Source: Chrysoporthe austroafricana (taxonomy: Eukaryota; Ascomycota; Sordariomycetes; Diaporthales; Cryphonectriaceae). Taken from it: a stretch of DNA of 64,000 nt. The stretch lies in NCBI GenBank assembly GCA_001051155.2, contig JYIP02000001.1, positions 1,426,001 through 1,490,000 on the forward strand, read 5' to 3'. The notes below the pieces were generated by a model. That model was not told where the DNA came from, ran no database searches, and was given only the letters and a program-made list of their open reading frames with translations. Shown here piece by piece: positions 21,099 to 32,537 of the stretch; position 1 is the first letter of the stretch, and each line of letters starts with the position of its first letter. A program made the position numbers and the translations under genes.

Positions 21099-23069
21099 AT
21101 GACGACTCCCTCCGGGCTTGGCGGGAAGTCTTCGTCGACTCAGCCCTCCTCGTCTTACAGTAGCCCCTTCGCCCCGACTGCATCGAGTTTCGAGTCGAAC
21201 CGCCGGCCGACACAAAGTACTCCATCGAACCCGAACGCAGCACCCAGGAAAGGGCAGGCCCAGAGGAAACAACACCGAAATCAGAAGAGACCATCTTACA
21301 GGGAGGACGAGGACGACATGGCCGAGATAAGGGCGATCCGCAATGCATCGAGTCGTCGTGGCCAGACCTCAATCACCCATCTGCTGAACTATTCCTCCCC
21401 TCGGCCCCACTACGAGAACCACCACCACTCCTACAATCGTAACTATCGACGCAACCCAACCTGGGGCCCTGGATCTGGCTATCACTCGGCCGATAAGGCT
21501 CGTTACGTCCATGCCAACTACCGCTTCATCGTGTCTCCCAAGGGCGATTATTCAAAGCAGGCTGTCGATGCTGACGAGCACCTTGACTGGGCAGATGTTC
21601 TCCAGGTCCTGGCTTCTGCCGAGTCACAGGCTGCTTCTTGCCCGATTTGCCTCTCGGAGCCTGTGGCACCCAGAATGGCAAAATGCGGGCACATTTTCTG
21701 TCTTCCGTGCCTGACCCGGTTCATGCAGACGAACACGAGCGATGAGCCAACTGCAGCCGAGAAGAAGCAACGATGGAGAAAATGTCCAATTTGCGACGAT
21801 ACCATCTACCTATCCGATACGCGACCTGTGCGGTTCTATTCTGGCCAGGAGAGCCCGCTACCACGACCTGGTGATGATGTCGTACTGCGGTTAATGATGC
21901 GATACGACAAGTCAACACTGGCATTGCCCAGGGAGGGCGGGCTTGATGTTCTGGATTCCAGAGATTCAATACCTTGGCACTTTGCTGCCAATGTCTTGGA
22001 TTACGCGAGGATCATGCGAGGTACCACCGAGTACATGACGGAAGAGTACGACCGCGAGATTAAGGAACTGATAAGACAGGAGAAGGAAGATGAGTTGCTG
22101 TTCAACGAAGGTGGCGAGTGGACGCAAAAAGCGATAAAGGCCATCGAAGCCGCCAAGGACAAAGTCAGGCATCTCGGGGAGGTCGAGGTCGCTCTGGCAG
22201 AGGCATCCAAACATGCCGGCTCCAGTCAACCCCGACACTCGGAGCACGACTTCTTTTTCTACACCTCGCCTCCACACCTCTATCTCTCGCCACTTGACAT
22301 TCGAATCCTCAAGACGAAATACGGCGCCTTTTCGCAGTTTCCATCGACTCTACTCCCAAGAGTCGAGCATATCTCAACGGGCAATACTGTTGATGATGCT
22401 CTTCGGAAACGAGCAAAGTATCTTGGCCACTTACCTCGTGGGTGTCTCGTCTCGTTTCTGGAATGTGACTGGACGGACATCGTTCCCGAGGACATCTTAG
22501 AGACTTTCAAGGACGAGATTGAGCGGCGGCGCAAGAGAAATCGCGAGAAAGAGATCCAAGAGGAGCGCGAACGATTACAAGCAGAGAGGATCGAAGCCGC
22601 TGCGTACCGTCGAGGTGCAGGCAGAACTAACTTGAGTTCCATGGATGAGTTCACCGTTAAGTACAGTGCCGAGGGTGAATCAGAGCGCTTAAATCTGGAT
22701 GATTTCCAACCACTCGGGGCTGTTGGCACCACACCCCCGAACCCTCGGCCTGGCTTCTCGTCACTTGCATCAATGTCTACCAGTCCATCAACACAGAGGA
22801 CAGTCTGGGGCACTCCAGCTATGCCACCGTCACCTGGATTAGGACCTGCTGAACCTCAACCAGCAGTGGATGACGGATGGCTGAAGGAGGATCAATTTAT
22901 GGACTCATTCGGGGCAGCGGAGCTGGCTGTTCAGATGGAGGCTCTTGGCGTGGAAAATTCTGCGCCTGAAGGGGCGTCTGCTGGCAACTCCGGGGGCAAA
23001 GGGAAGGGTAAGAAGAAGCAGAAACAGAAGATTACTCTGATGAGCACTGGTGGAAGAAGAGGTAATTGA
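21099..23069 (+). CDS. MAG2: RING-finger E3 ubiquitin ligase, RNF10/Mag2 family
   Basis: Intronless 656-residue protein. A C3HC4 RING spans residues about 179-232: CPICLSEPVAPRMAKCGHIF, CLPC, and after a long insert KCPICDDTIY. Upstream of it, YRFIVSPKGDYSKQ and DWADVLQVL match the conserved RNF10/Mag2 segment; downstream, YFYTSPPHLYLSPLDIRILK-like text (FFFYTSPPHLYLSPLDIRI) is also typical. Known roles: RNF10 and yeast Mag2 ubiquitylate 40S ribosomal proteins such as uS3 in ribosome quality control. The N-terminus is low complexity, a Glu/Arg-rich helix (KDEIERRRKRNREKEI) lies near residue 470, and the C-terminus ends in a Gly/Lys-rich stretch (GGKGKGKKKQKQK). The length is close to yeast Mag2. 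The RING cysteines are intact, so activity is expected. Confidence 0.88.
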   Translation: MTTPSGLGGKSSSTQPSSSYSSPFAPTASSFESNRRPTQSTPSNPNAAPRKGQAQRKQHRNQKRPSYREDEDDMAEIRAIRNASSRRGQTSITHLLNYSSPRPHYENHHHSYNRNYRRNPTWGPGSGYHSADKARYVHANYRFIVSPKGDYSKQAVDADEHLDWADVLQVLASAESQAASCPICLSEPVAPRMAKCGHIFCLPCLTRFMQTNTSDEPTAAEKKQRWRKCPICDDTIYLSDTRPVRFYSGQESPLPRPGDDVVLRLMMRYDKSTLALPREGGLDVLDSRDSIPWHFAANVLDYARIMRGTTEYMTEEYDREIKELIRQEKEDELLFNEGGEWTQKAIKAIEAAKDKVRHLGEVEVALAEASKHAGSSQPRHSEHDFFFYTSPPHLYLSPLDIRILKTKYGAFSQFPSTLLPRVEHISTGNTVDDALRKRAKYLGHLPRGCLVSFLECDWTDIVPEDILETFKDEIERRRKRNREKEIQEERERLQAERIEAAAYRRGAGRTNLSSMDEFTVKYSAEGESERLNLDDFQPLGAVGTTPPNPRPGFSSLASMSTSPSTQRTVWGTPAMPPSPGLGPAEPQPAVDDGWLKEDQFMDSFGAAELAVQMEALGVENSAPEGASAGNSGGKGKGKKKQKQKITLMSTGGRRGN

Positions 23070-23983
23070 TCTGTGGCAGAGTTGATGGGTGTCAGCTCAT
23101 GTCGGAAGTCTCTAGATTCAGGCTCTGACTTTCACCATCTGACAGTATACTGTCAAATGCTCTATCTCGTGATGAATAGTAATACCCCGGCCGATCCAAG
23201 TTCAAGGGAGCACAGGCCACAGCTCGAAAGCAGCCTCCCCAAAGACAGACACCATCTGCGTGCTCCATAACCTGTGAAAGGGAGAGTATGCAATGTATAC
23301 ACACCTTTGCACGCTCACAACGGGCCAGGATGGGGTGTGGTAAGAACATCATCCTGAAAATTACCTCGTCCGGCAGCGACTTGGCCCAGAGTAGCCCATA
23401 TGCACGAGGAACATGAACTCTACCAAATCATGAATACAGACACACGTTTTGCAATGTCTAAATGAGAATTTCATTGAATTTATCGCTGGCAGTCATATGT
23501 GCAACGATTTGCGGTAAGTCGGCGGGGCATCTATAGGCATGGTTCTGCTTCGAGTAAGGGGCACAACTTGCGCGAAAGTTAATGCGAGGCTGCGGACTGA
23601 CCTCACCGTCATCCAACCACCACAACTCTCCGTCGCGAATGTCTGCAGACCCACGGAGTTCTTGATGGTCTGGGACGTTTCTCAAAAACCTCCGAAGGTT
23701 TCAGGAGCAAACACTCCGTTGTACAGAATTGGGTTCCACATTATGCGACAAATCGACGCTGGGCGTGTCCCGAGCAGAGAAGCTCCCACAGGCACATTGC
23801 ATCATAGCATAATGACATCACGATGAGAGAGCCTTCGGCTTGACTATTTGAAAGGTGAACAAATCAGTTGTTCTTCGTCAAACTAGTTGACCTCTCAGTC
23901 TGAAAAGTCGAGCGCTGCAACCTATCTCAACAACACATCAATTCCGACGACAATCTCAGTACAACTTCCTCGGGGCAACCAAG
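23070..23983. other. Intergenic, no gene seen
   Basis: About 0.9 kb between the RING protein gene and the small disordered protein gene. It holds a probable 3' UTR and then the promoter. No domain-bearing frame. Confidence 0.6.
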
Positions 23984-24548
23984 ATGGCCGGCAAGAACAC
24001 TAGTGAAGGCACCAAGGTAAGTCATGAACGTAAAGGCCCTCCTCCTTATTGTTCTTTCTCGTCAGTTACGTAACAAGCTCCAGGTCACGCTTGGCGAGAA
24101 CGCTCCGGTGGTTCGCGAAGGCGCCGGCGCTGTCCCCTCCGACTCCTTGGCAGCTGAGTCCACGCGAGCTGGCGGCGAGTTCGCCTCCAACCGCAACATC
24201 CCCACGACCGACTCTTCCTCCCTGGCCTCAACCAAACCCCACAGAGGCCCCGGCGCGGAGCGCACGTCGGGGCAGGGCCAGGCGGCGCCTAGCTACGTTA
24301 GCAGCCAGTCCGTCCGGGACAGCTCCGGCCCGCACGGGAAGAATATCACCGAAGACCCTCAGATGGAGGGGCGCCCCGCCAAGTTCAATGTTGAGGTAGG
24401 CAGCAAGGAGGACCCGAGTAGGGAGGCGGAGCGCTCGATGCTGCTTAAGCAGACGAAGGGGGCGCCGGGAACGGGGGAGAGGGAGGTTGGCGAGAAGGGG
24501 AAGGACGAGCAGCCGTACAGCGCGTTGGGAAGTGAGACTGCCGCGTGA
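23984..24548 (+). CDS. Small hydrophilic, disordered protein of unknown function
   Basis: Exon 1 (23984-24016) encodes MAGKNTSEGTK; a 67-nt intron 24017-24083 (GTAAGT...CTCCAG) leads to exon 2 (24084-24548). Phase 0 is kept and the protein is 165 residues. A second in-phase acceptor CAG at 24063-24065 would add six residues (LRNKLQ). The protein is rich in Gly, Ser, Glu and Lys, has no membrane segment or cysteine, and contains segments such as GAGAVPSDSLAAEST and SGPHGKNITEDPQ that look conserved rather than random. Composition recalls LEA-like or conidiation-associated hydrophilic proteins, but I do not recognise a named family. Confidence 0.7.
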
Positions 24549-25666
24549 AGGGATTTAGGGGATACGAAGACCTGGTGCAAAATGTATTAATATTTTATGA
24601 AGCCTTCATAATCCCTCGTGGGTCTCTTGCTGACCAGGACGGTGACTTATCGCCCCCTCCCAGTCATGACGGTCTTGCATGTCACGGATACTCGCAAAGT
24701 CGGATCACTTGGGTCTAGGCACCGTAATATACGTTAGTCCTGCGCCGCGCGGCTTAGAAAAAGAGAGAGAGAGAGAACGCAGCGTGACCGCGTTCAGCTC
24801 CGGCGTTCCCGGGCAACCTTGAGAGACTGCTGGTAAGCCGCCGCTCACTGCTTGCGTACACCTACGGGCTACGTCTCCGAGTCTCCTCTACTCGAATGGG
24901 GCCTAAAGGCTGACACGTTCTTCACCGGAATCGGTGATGAGGCAAGTTGTGGTCCATACCGCAAACGATCTGTCAGCAGCATGAGGCGGTCTCTGAGCCC
25001 GGGCGACGAGGGTAGCTGCAAGCACTCGATCGCAGCGCCTGCGCTGCCCTATCAGAAGCAGCTCGCCCCCTGTAGCCCCAGAGGGGCGTGCTACTGACCA
25101 GCCCCCGCCATTCGGCGAGATAAGGCCGTCATCCGGCCCAGGCTCCTGTTTAGGTACCCCGTCTACAGTGGGTGGGGGTAGTCCTTGTAAGTGCTCTGTA
25201 AGGCCGGACAGGGAAGCTCTATCAACTCCTCCCGAGTTGCTCCTCCAACAAGCCCGGATCCCTTTTCCTGTCAGCCACCAGGAATTGACCTGGGGGATTG
25301 TGATAGCGGATCGACTCCAACAATTTTTTTCTTGCTCTCTCAACAACTCCCTTCATAGACCTCTTCACAGACAGCCAGTTGCACCCATCAGAAAAGTGCC
25401 CTTTCGCGGCCGTCCTGGACCTCGACGACTTACACGGGCTGAGATCGGTCTCGCGTGGAGCTAGTGATATCACTACTTGCAGGGTGTCATTTCCGTTCCC
25501 GACCACCAAACCCAGTCTTCCTAACACTTCCCAACGGGAGAGCTTTTTCGTGGCGACATCTCCTTCTGCTGGCCTCGGTCCTGCAGCTCTGAGCCCTTAC
25601 GACCTCAACCTATCCGACCTCGACATCCCTTCCTCTTCGACGCCGCCCCCCTGATCGCTAGCGAAG
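24549..25666. other. Intergenic region with C/T-rich leader of the CBM48 gene
   Basis: No gene seen in about 1.1 kb. From about 25300 the plus strand becomes C/T-rich with CCTCGAC and CTCTTCG runs, the look of a 5' leader for the gene starting at 25667. A short GA repeat (AGAGAGAGAGAGA) lies near 24763. Confidence 0.6.
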
Positions 25667-28478
25667 ATGGTTTCATTCACGTTCAGATGGTACGTGCTGT
25701 CCACTCACTGCAGTCCACGATGTCCAGATCTCCACCTCTCCGCATGAACCATGGCCCGCCGCCCGCCGAGGGTCCCATCCATTCCCCGGGCCTTGTCGCA
25801 GCATGTCTCTGCACGGCTGAGCCCACGATAGGAACGGCGAGGCTCTGGAATGCTATATCATGCTCAGATTGTCTCGGCGCAATACAGGAGACACGAGGTG
25901 ATCGCTGCTATATGATATGGAGGGCCTCGCTGACATGGCTCCGCTGCACACAGGGCGCACCCCGCCGAGGAGGTCTATGTGACCGGTACCTTTGATAACT
26001 GGTCCAAGAGCGAGAAGATGGAAAAGAAGGGGGATGCCTTTGAGAAGGCCGTCGAGCTGCCCGACACATCCGACAAGATATACTACAAGGTTTGTGCAGT
26101 CACCTGTCTTGATGATATGTGGCTGTCCGCATTTTCCCCTTGCAAATTGACGCGCTCTGCCCCCGCTCCTGGTCGAGCTTCCCTTCATGACGCAGACGAG
26201 AGGATGGGCATTGGACAGGCCGTGTGGCCGTCGACCAATGCACATCTGCTGTATGCGACATCTGTCGCCTGGTCCAATAGTCTTGCCCCGCCTCCAATGA
26301 ACGCGTGCAGCTGAGGGCAGGGAGCTCGTCAGGGTACAAAAGTACCACCACGCTGCGATGCATCCATCCTACGGCCTCGAAAATGACCTCGACGGCGGCG
26401 GCGGCGGTCCGCGCGGATGTCTACAGAAGTTATCCACCCATGACCCTCATGGCAAACGACAGGGACAGGGCCAACAACCATCAGCAGGACCACAACTTGA
26501 AGAGAAGAGCCCCTCAATCCTCAGATGTCCCGCCGCGTCACTTGCGGCTCAATAACGCTTTCATGGCACGACCGAGACTCTTCGCAACCACCTGTCGCAA
26601 TCCAAGCCGCGAAGCGCAGGCAGCCTTACACCCCGGAAGCCCCGACAGTTCCACTTATGACGCAATCTTACTTTGGGTTTAACCGGTCACATCCCGGAAG
26701 CCTCACAAGTCGCAAGCCGGACGTACCGCCTGTGAAGCAGAGCAGGGTTGAAAGACGAGCAGCAGCTTTGCAGGGCTTGTCCCTCGTTTCCTGGCAATGA
26801 GCCAGAAGCTGCCTTGCTTTTGCGCGTGACTGAGAAGCAAGCGGGTCGATGATTGTCTACGACAGTCGCCCCTGCACGCTCCAGAGCAACAGGCCGCCGC
26901 CTACTCTCGCTGACCACTGTGCTCTTTGAATCTCCTCGTCTTTCGAAACCTCTCCTTTCCGTCCTGCGCGCCTTATCACTCGTCACATTCACGCGCAGAA
27001 AACTGGTGTCATCTACTTTGCGTTCAAGCTTACTGACTACTCTGAACTTCCAGTTTGTGGTCGACGGGACCTGGACTATCAACACTACCGATCCTAAGGA
27101 GAAGGACGAAAGCGGTAACGAAAACAACGTTCTCAAGCCCGAAACACTCCTCGCAAGTCTACCGGGCACTGCTGCCATCATGAACTCTGTCAGCGCCGAC
27201 TCGACCACGGCTCAATTGGCAAAGGACGTCCCTCTGGAGAAGGAGAAGAAGCCCGAGGGCCTGCCTGGCACCTTCCCGGAGACGCCAGCTGACGAGCTCA
27301 ACAATTCCGTCGGCATCAGCCCCCTCCCAGCCGCCGCTGGTGGTCTCAACCCGATCAAGCTGGCGCCCGGCGAGCCGGTTCCGAAGGATTTCTCAGCTGC
27401 TGATATCAACTCAAACGTCAAGCTAGATAAGGAATCCTATGAGAAGAGCGATGCTCTCCCTGGCATCGACACAAGTGCCCTGAACGTACCGCCTATTGCC
27501 GGCACTATGATTCCCGAGTCGAGTCTGCCTATCGGCAACGGCAACGGCAACGCCACGATCAACTCGGTTTCTGCCGACTCGACAACTGCCGCACTGGCAG
27601 CTCAGGTACCCAAGGAGCCCACGGTCCCAGAGACCGTGAAGGAGAGCCAAAACAAGGCCGGTGTAGAGCCCGAGGCCAGCGCTAATGCAACCGAGGTGCA
27701 GGAGAAGCAACAGGTCGAGGAGGAGCTGAAGGACAAGGTTCCAGAGGCACCTTCGACCTCCGAAGGAACTGCTGGCAAAGGTACGGAGAAGTCCGAGGGT
27801 GACAAAACCCTGCTGGAGACCGCCGCTGCTACTGCTGCTGGACTTGGTGCTGCCGCTGCCGCGGTCGCCTACGCGACGAAAGATAAGGCTGTCGAGCAGG
27901 CTGGTCAGCTACCTGACTCCGTCAAGGAGAAGCTGCCCTATGCCGTACAGGACACGATCGCCGCCAACCCGACCAATAAGGAGATCAAGATTGAGGAGGT
28001 CTCACCTGACGTCCCGGCGGAAGTCAAAGAGTCTATTGCCGAGGCTGGCAAGAGCCCCGAGGCTGCTGCCAATACACAGGCCGTTGAGGAGAAGAAGGCT
28101 GTCGAAGCCGAGCTACTGAAGGAAGTCAAACCTGTCGAGGCAGTGAGCGACGCGCCCAAGTCCGAGGAACCCGCCAAGGTTGCTGAAGAGACACCCAAAA
28201 CTGAGGAGTCTCCGACGGCGGCTCCGACGGCACCCGCGGTCGTTGAGCCGCCAGCACCAGCCAAGGAAGTGCCCGAGGCCACCACACCGACCAACGGAGT
28301 CAATGGGGCTACGACCAATGGTGCTGAACCTTCTACCCCCACGACTCCGGCCAAGTCCTTGAAGACCGCTGAACCTACGACGCCGGGCTCGACCAAGTCC
28401 GACCAGAAGAAGAAAAACCGTGTCAGTGGCTTCTTCGGTAGGCTCAGAGCGAAGATCTCACACAAGGAGGGCAACTAG
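25667..28478 (+). CDS. CBM48 (AMPK-type glycogen-binding) protein, Crp1/Mdg1-like
   Basis: Three exons: 25667-25689, 25954-26089 and 27054-28478, in phase, 527 residues. Residues 1-83 form a CBM48 beta-sandwich starting MVSFTFRW. It has TFDNWSKSEKM (W24, K26), KIYYKFVVDGTW (W60) and ENNVLKP (N78), matching the carbohydrate-contact Trp, Lys, Trp and Asn of the AMPK beta glycogen-binding domain. The intron between exons 2 and 3 is 964 nt; the join is firm because YYK and FVVDG are contiguous in the family. The rest is low-complexity Pro/Glu/Lys/Ala sequence with two copies of NSVSADSTTA.LA..VP (about residues 97 and 222), an Ala-rich stretch (AAATAAGLGAAAAAVAYA), and a basic end (VSGFFGRLRAKISHKEGN). 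Yeast Crp1 and Mdg1 share this layout. A role in glycogen-linked or stress signalling is inferred only. Confidence 0.82.
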
Positions 28479-30461
28479 GATCTACGCTCCTGGCGTTGAG
28501 TTATCCGACAGTGGCGCATTCACACTGGCCATCGTCGTTTCTGCCAATGTTTCGCGATGCCTTACGATTTTCCTTGTCGCCTTGACTGCCCATGCATCGG
28601 ACAAAATGTCTCTCTTCAATACCCCTTCTCCACCTTTTCCTACCACTCAGGTGCCACTAATTCTTACTACGGTAATGCCTAACTTTACGCAAAAGCCGAA
28701 TGCTTCCAACGGCAATGTACACGGCCGACTGAGGACGCATCAGAAAAAACTGGGTCAAATCAATTTCTGAGTTCAGAAAGAATGGATTTTCCAGTCCTAT
28801 GGCATTGATTTGACTTGCAGATGGGAGGCTGTTTTTGTCGGTTTTTGTCTTTGTTGTTTCTACCTTTCTATAGCAACTATCAAGGATTTGGTGTTCCGTC
28901 TCCTTCAAACTAAGGCGCACTGTCTCCTAGCAATAAGTTGATTTCTGGTTTTAATATACACGTTCACTTGAGGAATCAGCATTCTTTCGACGATGCCGTG
29001 CTGTACAATGACCTCGCGCGAAGACGCCCTTTTCGCTGTAGGACATTATAACCCCGACTCTATTAATGGGGGCTAATTACTACACAGCTAATGTGATAAT
29101 CTGACTGGAAGTATTTAGACATGAAAGTACAAACGGTCGCCTAGCGCCACCAGGGCACACAAGTTACGGACAGTCAACTCTGCCCTCACGAGATGTTGTC
29201 GTGTCAGCCACCTCATCTCATCTCGCACTGATGATAGAATTCCACAGTTCGCGCAGCTCGATTGGCATCTTGTAGACAAGCAACCGGAAGAAATCCTGCG
29301 CACCATGGTTGTTTGCTCGCGGACGGGCAGGAGAGGTTTGTGCTGCGGAACTATTTGAGCCACTAATACTCAAATTGCGTGGTTTGAGAACATGCGTGCT
29401 GCGGTCGAATTTGGGGCAGAACAAGAAGATACAGTAGTATATTGTAGACCACATATTATTCTCAATCAGCTGGGTCGTGGTCGCCCCTTCGGAGCTATGA
29501 TAGAAGGGAGGGGGGGTCTTGCAAGGTGACACGGTGTCGCAACACTTCACAGCAATCAGGCAGCTGTCAACTGGCTACGAGCGGATTAATATAACCCTGG
29601 CAATTATACTCCGGAACACGTGAACTCAGGAGACCCATAACGAGACATGAGACATAATGCGACTCGGGCTTCTACCAAGGGTGCTGTGATGCTGAGTATA
29701 CACTGATCAGTTGTTTCTTGAATTCGAATTCATCTTTCCACGATCATAATTTGCAGTGTTCAATTGAATGATGAGCGCTCGCCGCCATGCGATCTGTGGC
29801 TGCTCAAGGTCCCATCCCTACCCCCCAGTCATGCCTCTTACACAAGTCCAAAACTACTGCTGCGCAAGGCTGGCCGGTTTCTATATTAATTTCTATAGAT
29901 CGCAAATCGCAAATCGTTTTCAGTCAGCTCGGGGTGACTACCCTTCTGGATCCGCAACAATTTCTTCACCCCCAGGAAGGTCTCCCATCACCTACAGGCA
30001 CCTAAGTGATTAATCGTTTTGTGATTCTCTTATTTATATTCTACTTGTGAACTGATCCCTTCCCTGTTCGGACTTGTCGAGCACAAGCAATCTCTCCCCG
30101 CTTTTAATCTTTTAAACTTTTCCTACACCTAGAGAAGGTGCGGGTGCCAGAACTCGGCACTGGGAATACAAAGTTTGGGTTTGCACTTCGTATTGAACTG
30201 TCAGTCGTACCTATGTCCGCATCTAGATAGAGACTCTGAGCAAAAATGTCAGCTTTACAAGAGAATAAAAGCACGTCGAAAGAGTGGTGTTCTGATGATG
30301 CTACATGTATCAATGATTATTTGCAATGAAAGCCTCAATCCTAAGGAGGCCTCATGATCTCATGAACGCCACCAACCCATCAAAATGGTTACATGCAGTC
30401 ATGGAAATGACAATGACAAGAAGCTCGTCTCCACATCCTTGAGGCGCCGGCTCGACGGCTC
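28479..30461. other. Intergenic, no gene seen
   Basis: About 2 kb between convergent genes. Frames are short on both strands. A 110-codon minus-strand frame ending at 29218 was examined, but no family signal was seen. The central part is moderately A/T-rich. Confidence 0.6.
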
Positions 30462-31259
30462 CTAGAGCACTGACTCGATGGTCTTCACCAATTCGTCAGG
30501 CATGCTCAGGAAGGGGCAGTGGCCAGCCTTCAGGGTAGCCGTCTTGGCCTCTGGCCCAAGTTGCGATGCCATACCCTGCTGCGCCGGATACGGCAGGGCA
30601 CTGTCCTCTGACGTGTAGATGTAAGAGCAGGGGATGCCGTTGGTCCACGGCTCGTACTCGGCTGGTGTTGCAAAGAGCGCGGCAGAAGTGTAAGTCATCT
30701 CCTTGACCCACTTACTTTGCTCTTCCGCTGGCATGTCGTTGAAGCCGACTTGCGGGAGCATTTCCGGGTTGCCACTTACACGATCGGCCTGGACGGGTTC
30801 AGCGTGAGCAGATAGCACGGCGGGAATTCTAGGGCATCCGGGTATCATATTCACCTCGACAACCATCCACGGCAGGGGCTGGCCTCCCAGCATCCCAAGC
30901 AAGCTCTGGCCCTCGGGCAGAACGAACGCGGCCAGGAAGATACATCTCACCACACCTCCCTTCTTCCCAGCTGCGGTCCTGCTCACGGCATCGTGTCCCT
31001 CCACCGAGCCACTCATCGAGATACCGCCTGAAGAGTGGCCGATCAACACCACTTCCTTTCCTTTCTCGACCAGAGGGCCCAACACCTTTCGCACGGCATC
31101 GATGTCATCCTTCAGGCCGACTGGAGCAATATCGCCGGTGGTGGCAACTGGGACATGAATTGTAGGATATCCGGCCTCCTGAAGCTTCTCGACAATCCCA
31201 ACGAAGGTGGAGGGTTTCTGCCACGCTCCAGGGATGATGATGATCGTCGGCTTCGACAT
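30462..31259 (-). CDS. Alpha/beta hydrolase, AB_hydrolase_6/methylesterase-like
   Basis: 265 residues as one frame from ATG 31259. The fold is clear: strand TIIIIPGAWQKPSTF with the oxyanion HGXW-like turn, nucleophile motif GHSSGG with S76, strand CSYIYTSEDSALP with likely acid D219, and AGHCPF with H247. There is no signal peptide, so a cytosolic enzyme is likely; the family includes esterases, salicylate-type methylesterases and related hydrolases, and the substrate is unknown. Positions 30854-30789 read GTGAAT...GTCCAG on the coding strand, 66 nt with no stop, and could be an in-frame intron. Splicing it gives 243 residues and joins PWMVVE to ADRVSGNPEM, which resembles related proteins better than the retained 22 residues. 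Confidence 0.85.
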   Translation of the reverse strand: MSKPTIIIIPGAWQKPSTFVGIVEKLQEAGYPTIHVPVATTGDIAPVGLKDDIDAVRKVLGPLVEKGKEVVLIGHSSGGISMSGSVEGHDAVSRTAAGKKGGVVRCIFLAAFVLPEGQSLLGMLGGQPLPWMVVEVNMIPGCPRIPAVLSAHAEPVQADRVSGNPEMLPQVGFNDMPAEEQSKWVKEMTYTSAALFATPAEYEPWTNGIPCSYIYTSEDSALPYPAQQGMASQLGPEAKTATLKAGHCPFLSMPDELVKTIESVL

Positions 31260-32537
31260 GACGTCCGTTTGGAGATCTTATGTGGTGTGCGTATGTGACT
31301 GGGCTGGCAAATTTTTTTTTTTAAAAAAAAATAATTAACCCGAGAACCTAGACGGCAGTCCTTTTGAAGTATATTTTTCTATGCACAGACTATCCACCTC
31401 CCCCCCCCCTTTTTTAGTCCTACCCTTTCCAGACTGCAAGGCATTATGCACCCAATAGCGTGCGCCTCCCACGATAGCTTTCCTCTCGCCTGCAGCTGAA
31501 CCCCAGTGGGTTCACGAGACCGCTGCATAATCATAAACGACGCGCTGCATACTTAAACAGGCATTATATGGGCCATTGATACACCATGACGTCGCAGAAC
31601 TAGCCAGAAGTAAAATTACACCTGCATGGGTTTGTAAAAGCAACCTCCAGATCCAGGAAGATCTTGTCTTGAGCACTGTCTCACTGTCTCTGCTTCAGCA
31701 TCTCCGAAAAGAGTATAGATGTCTCAGACAGGTCCCGAGGGAATGGTTTTGCTGGGGATGGTGCAGAAATCTTCCGCAGAAAGTGAATCAGGGATCAGAC
31801 TATAGAGAAAGCTGAGTGGCTAGTACAGGTTGTGATGAAATAGATAACCTGCATGGAAGCAACCTTTTAGACCGGGCTTGGAAGTCGAGCCACCATAGCC
31901 CAGGCGTTCTCTGACCGCTTCTCTAAAGGAGAATTTCAAGAGTTTGACGGACTTTTTGTTCCCAAGTGGCCAGCGTGATTTTGCCTCGAAGAAATGTATT
32001 TCATATCGGTCGTGCGTGGATATAACTCGACTTATAGATAAATCCAGTAAGGATATTCAAGTAATTTGCATTAGGCCACCGCTTTGACACATTATTAGGT
32101 TCGGAAACGGCCTACGGGAATATCGGCGGTGTATAACTACTAGGTGGTATGGCCTCGTTGCTACATAAATATCTCAGGCGCTTCTACTGAGTCGCAGCTG
32201 ATCGCGGAATTGCTCCCTCTGATCTGCGACGCACGGGTGATGATTCCGTTTATGTTTGGATCAACTCATTTTGCACAATGCTTGTCTACCCTAGAATACA
32301 ATACGTACGAGTACTTAGGTTTCTCAGGTATGTGTCTATACATGGCTTTGGCCAGGGCAGCTATATCGGATTATCGGCCGACCAGACGTTCGGGATGTGC
32401 CCTGTCACTTTTTCCAGACACTGCTATAGCGTAAAGCAAATTGAGAAAGTCGGTTACCTTCGAATGATTCCCCAGTATCTCTCGCTGGCTGGTTTCATAC
32501 TCTTCTCTCCAACCTCAAAGACCGGTCAGTCACAATC
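31260..32537. other. Divergent promoter region
   Basis: About 1.3 kb between the hydrolase (minus) and the 7TM gene (plus). It includes the T11-A9 palindrome near 31312, a C10-T6 run near 31401, and A/T-rich sequence to 32100. No domain-bearing frame. Confidence 0.6.
31312..31331. promoter_or_regulatory. Poly(dT:dA) palindrome T11A9
   Basis: A run of 11 T directly followed by 9 A, about 55 bp upstream of the hydrolase start. Such tracts exclude nucleosomes in fungal promoters and can form a hairpin. The promoter role is inferred from position. Confidence 0.5.

Noticed and set aside
29218..29550. 110-codon minus-strand frame
   Set aside because: No family motif and no neighbouring exon; length is within chance expectation.
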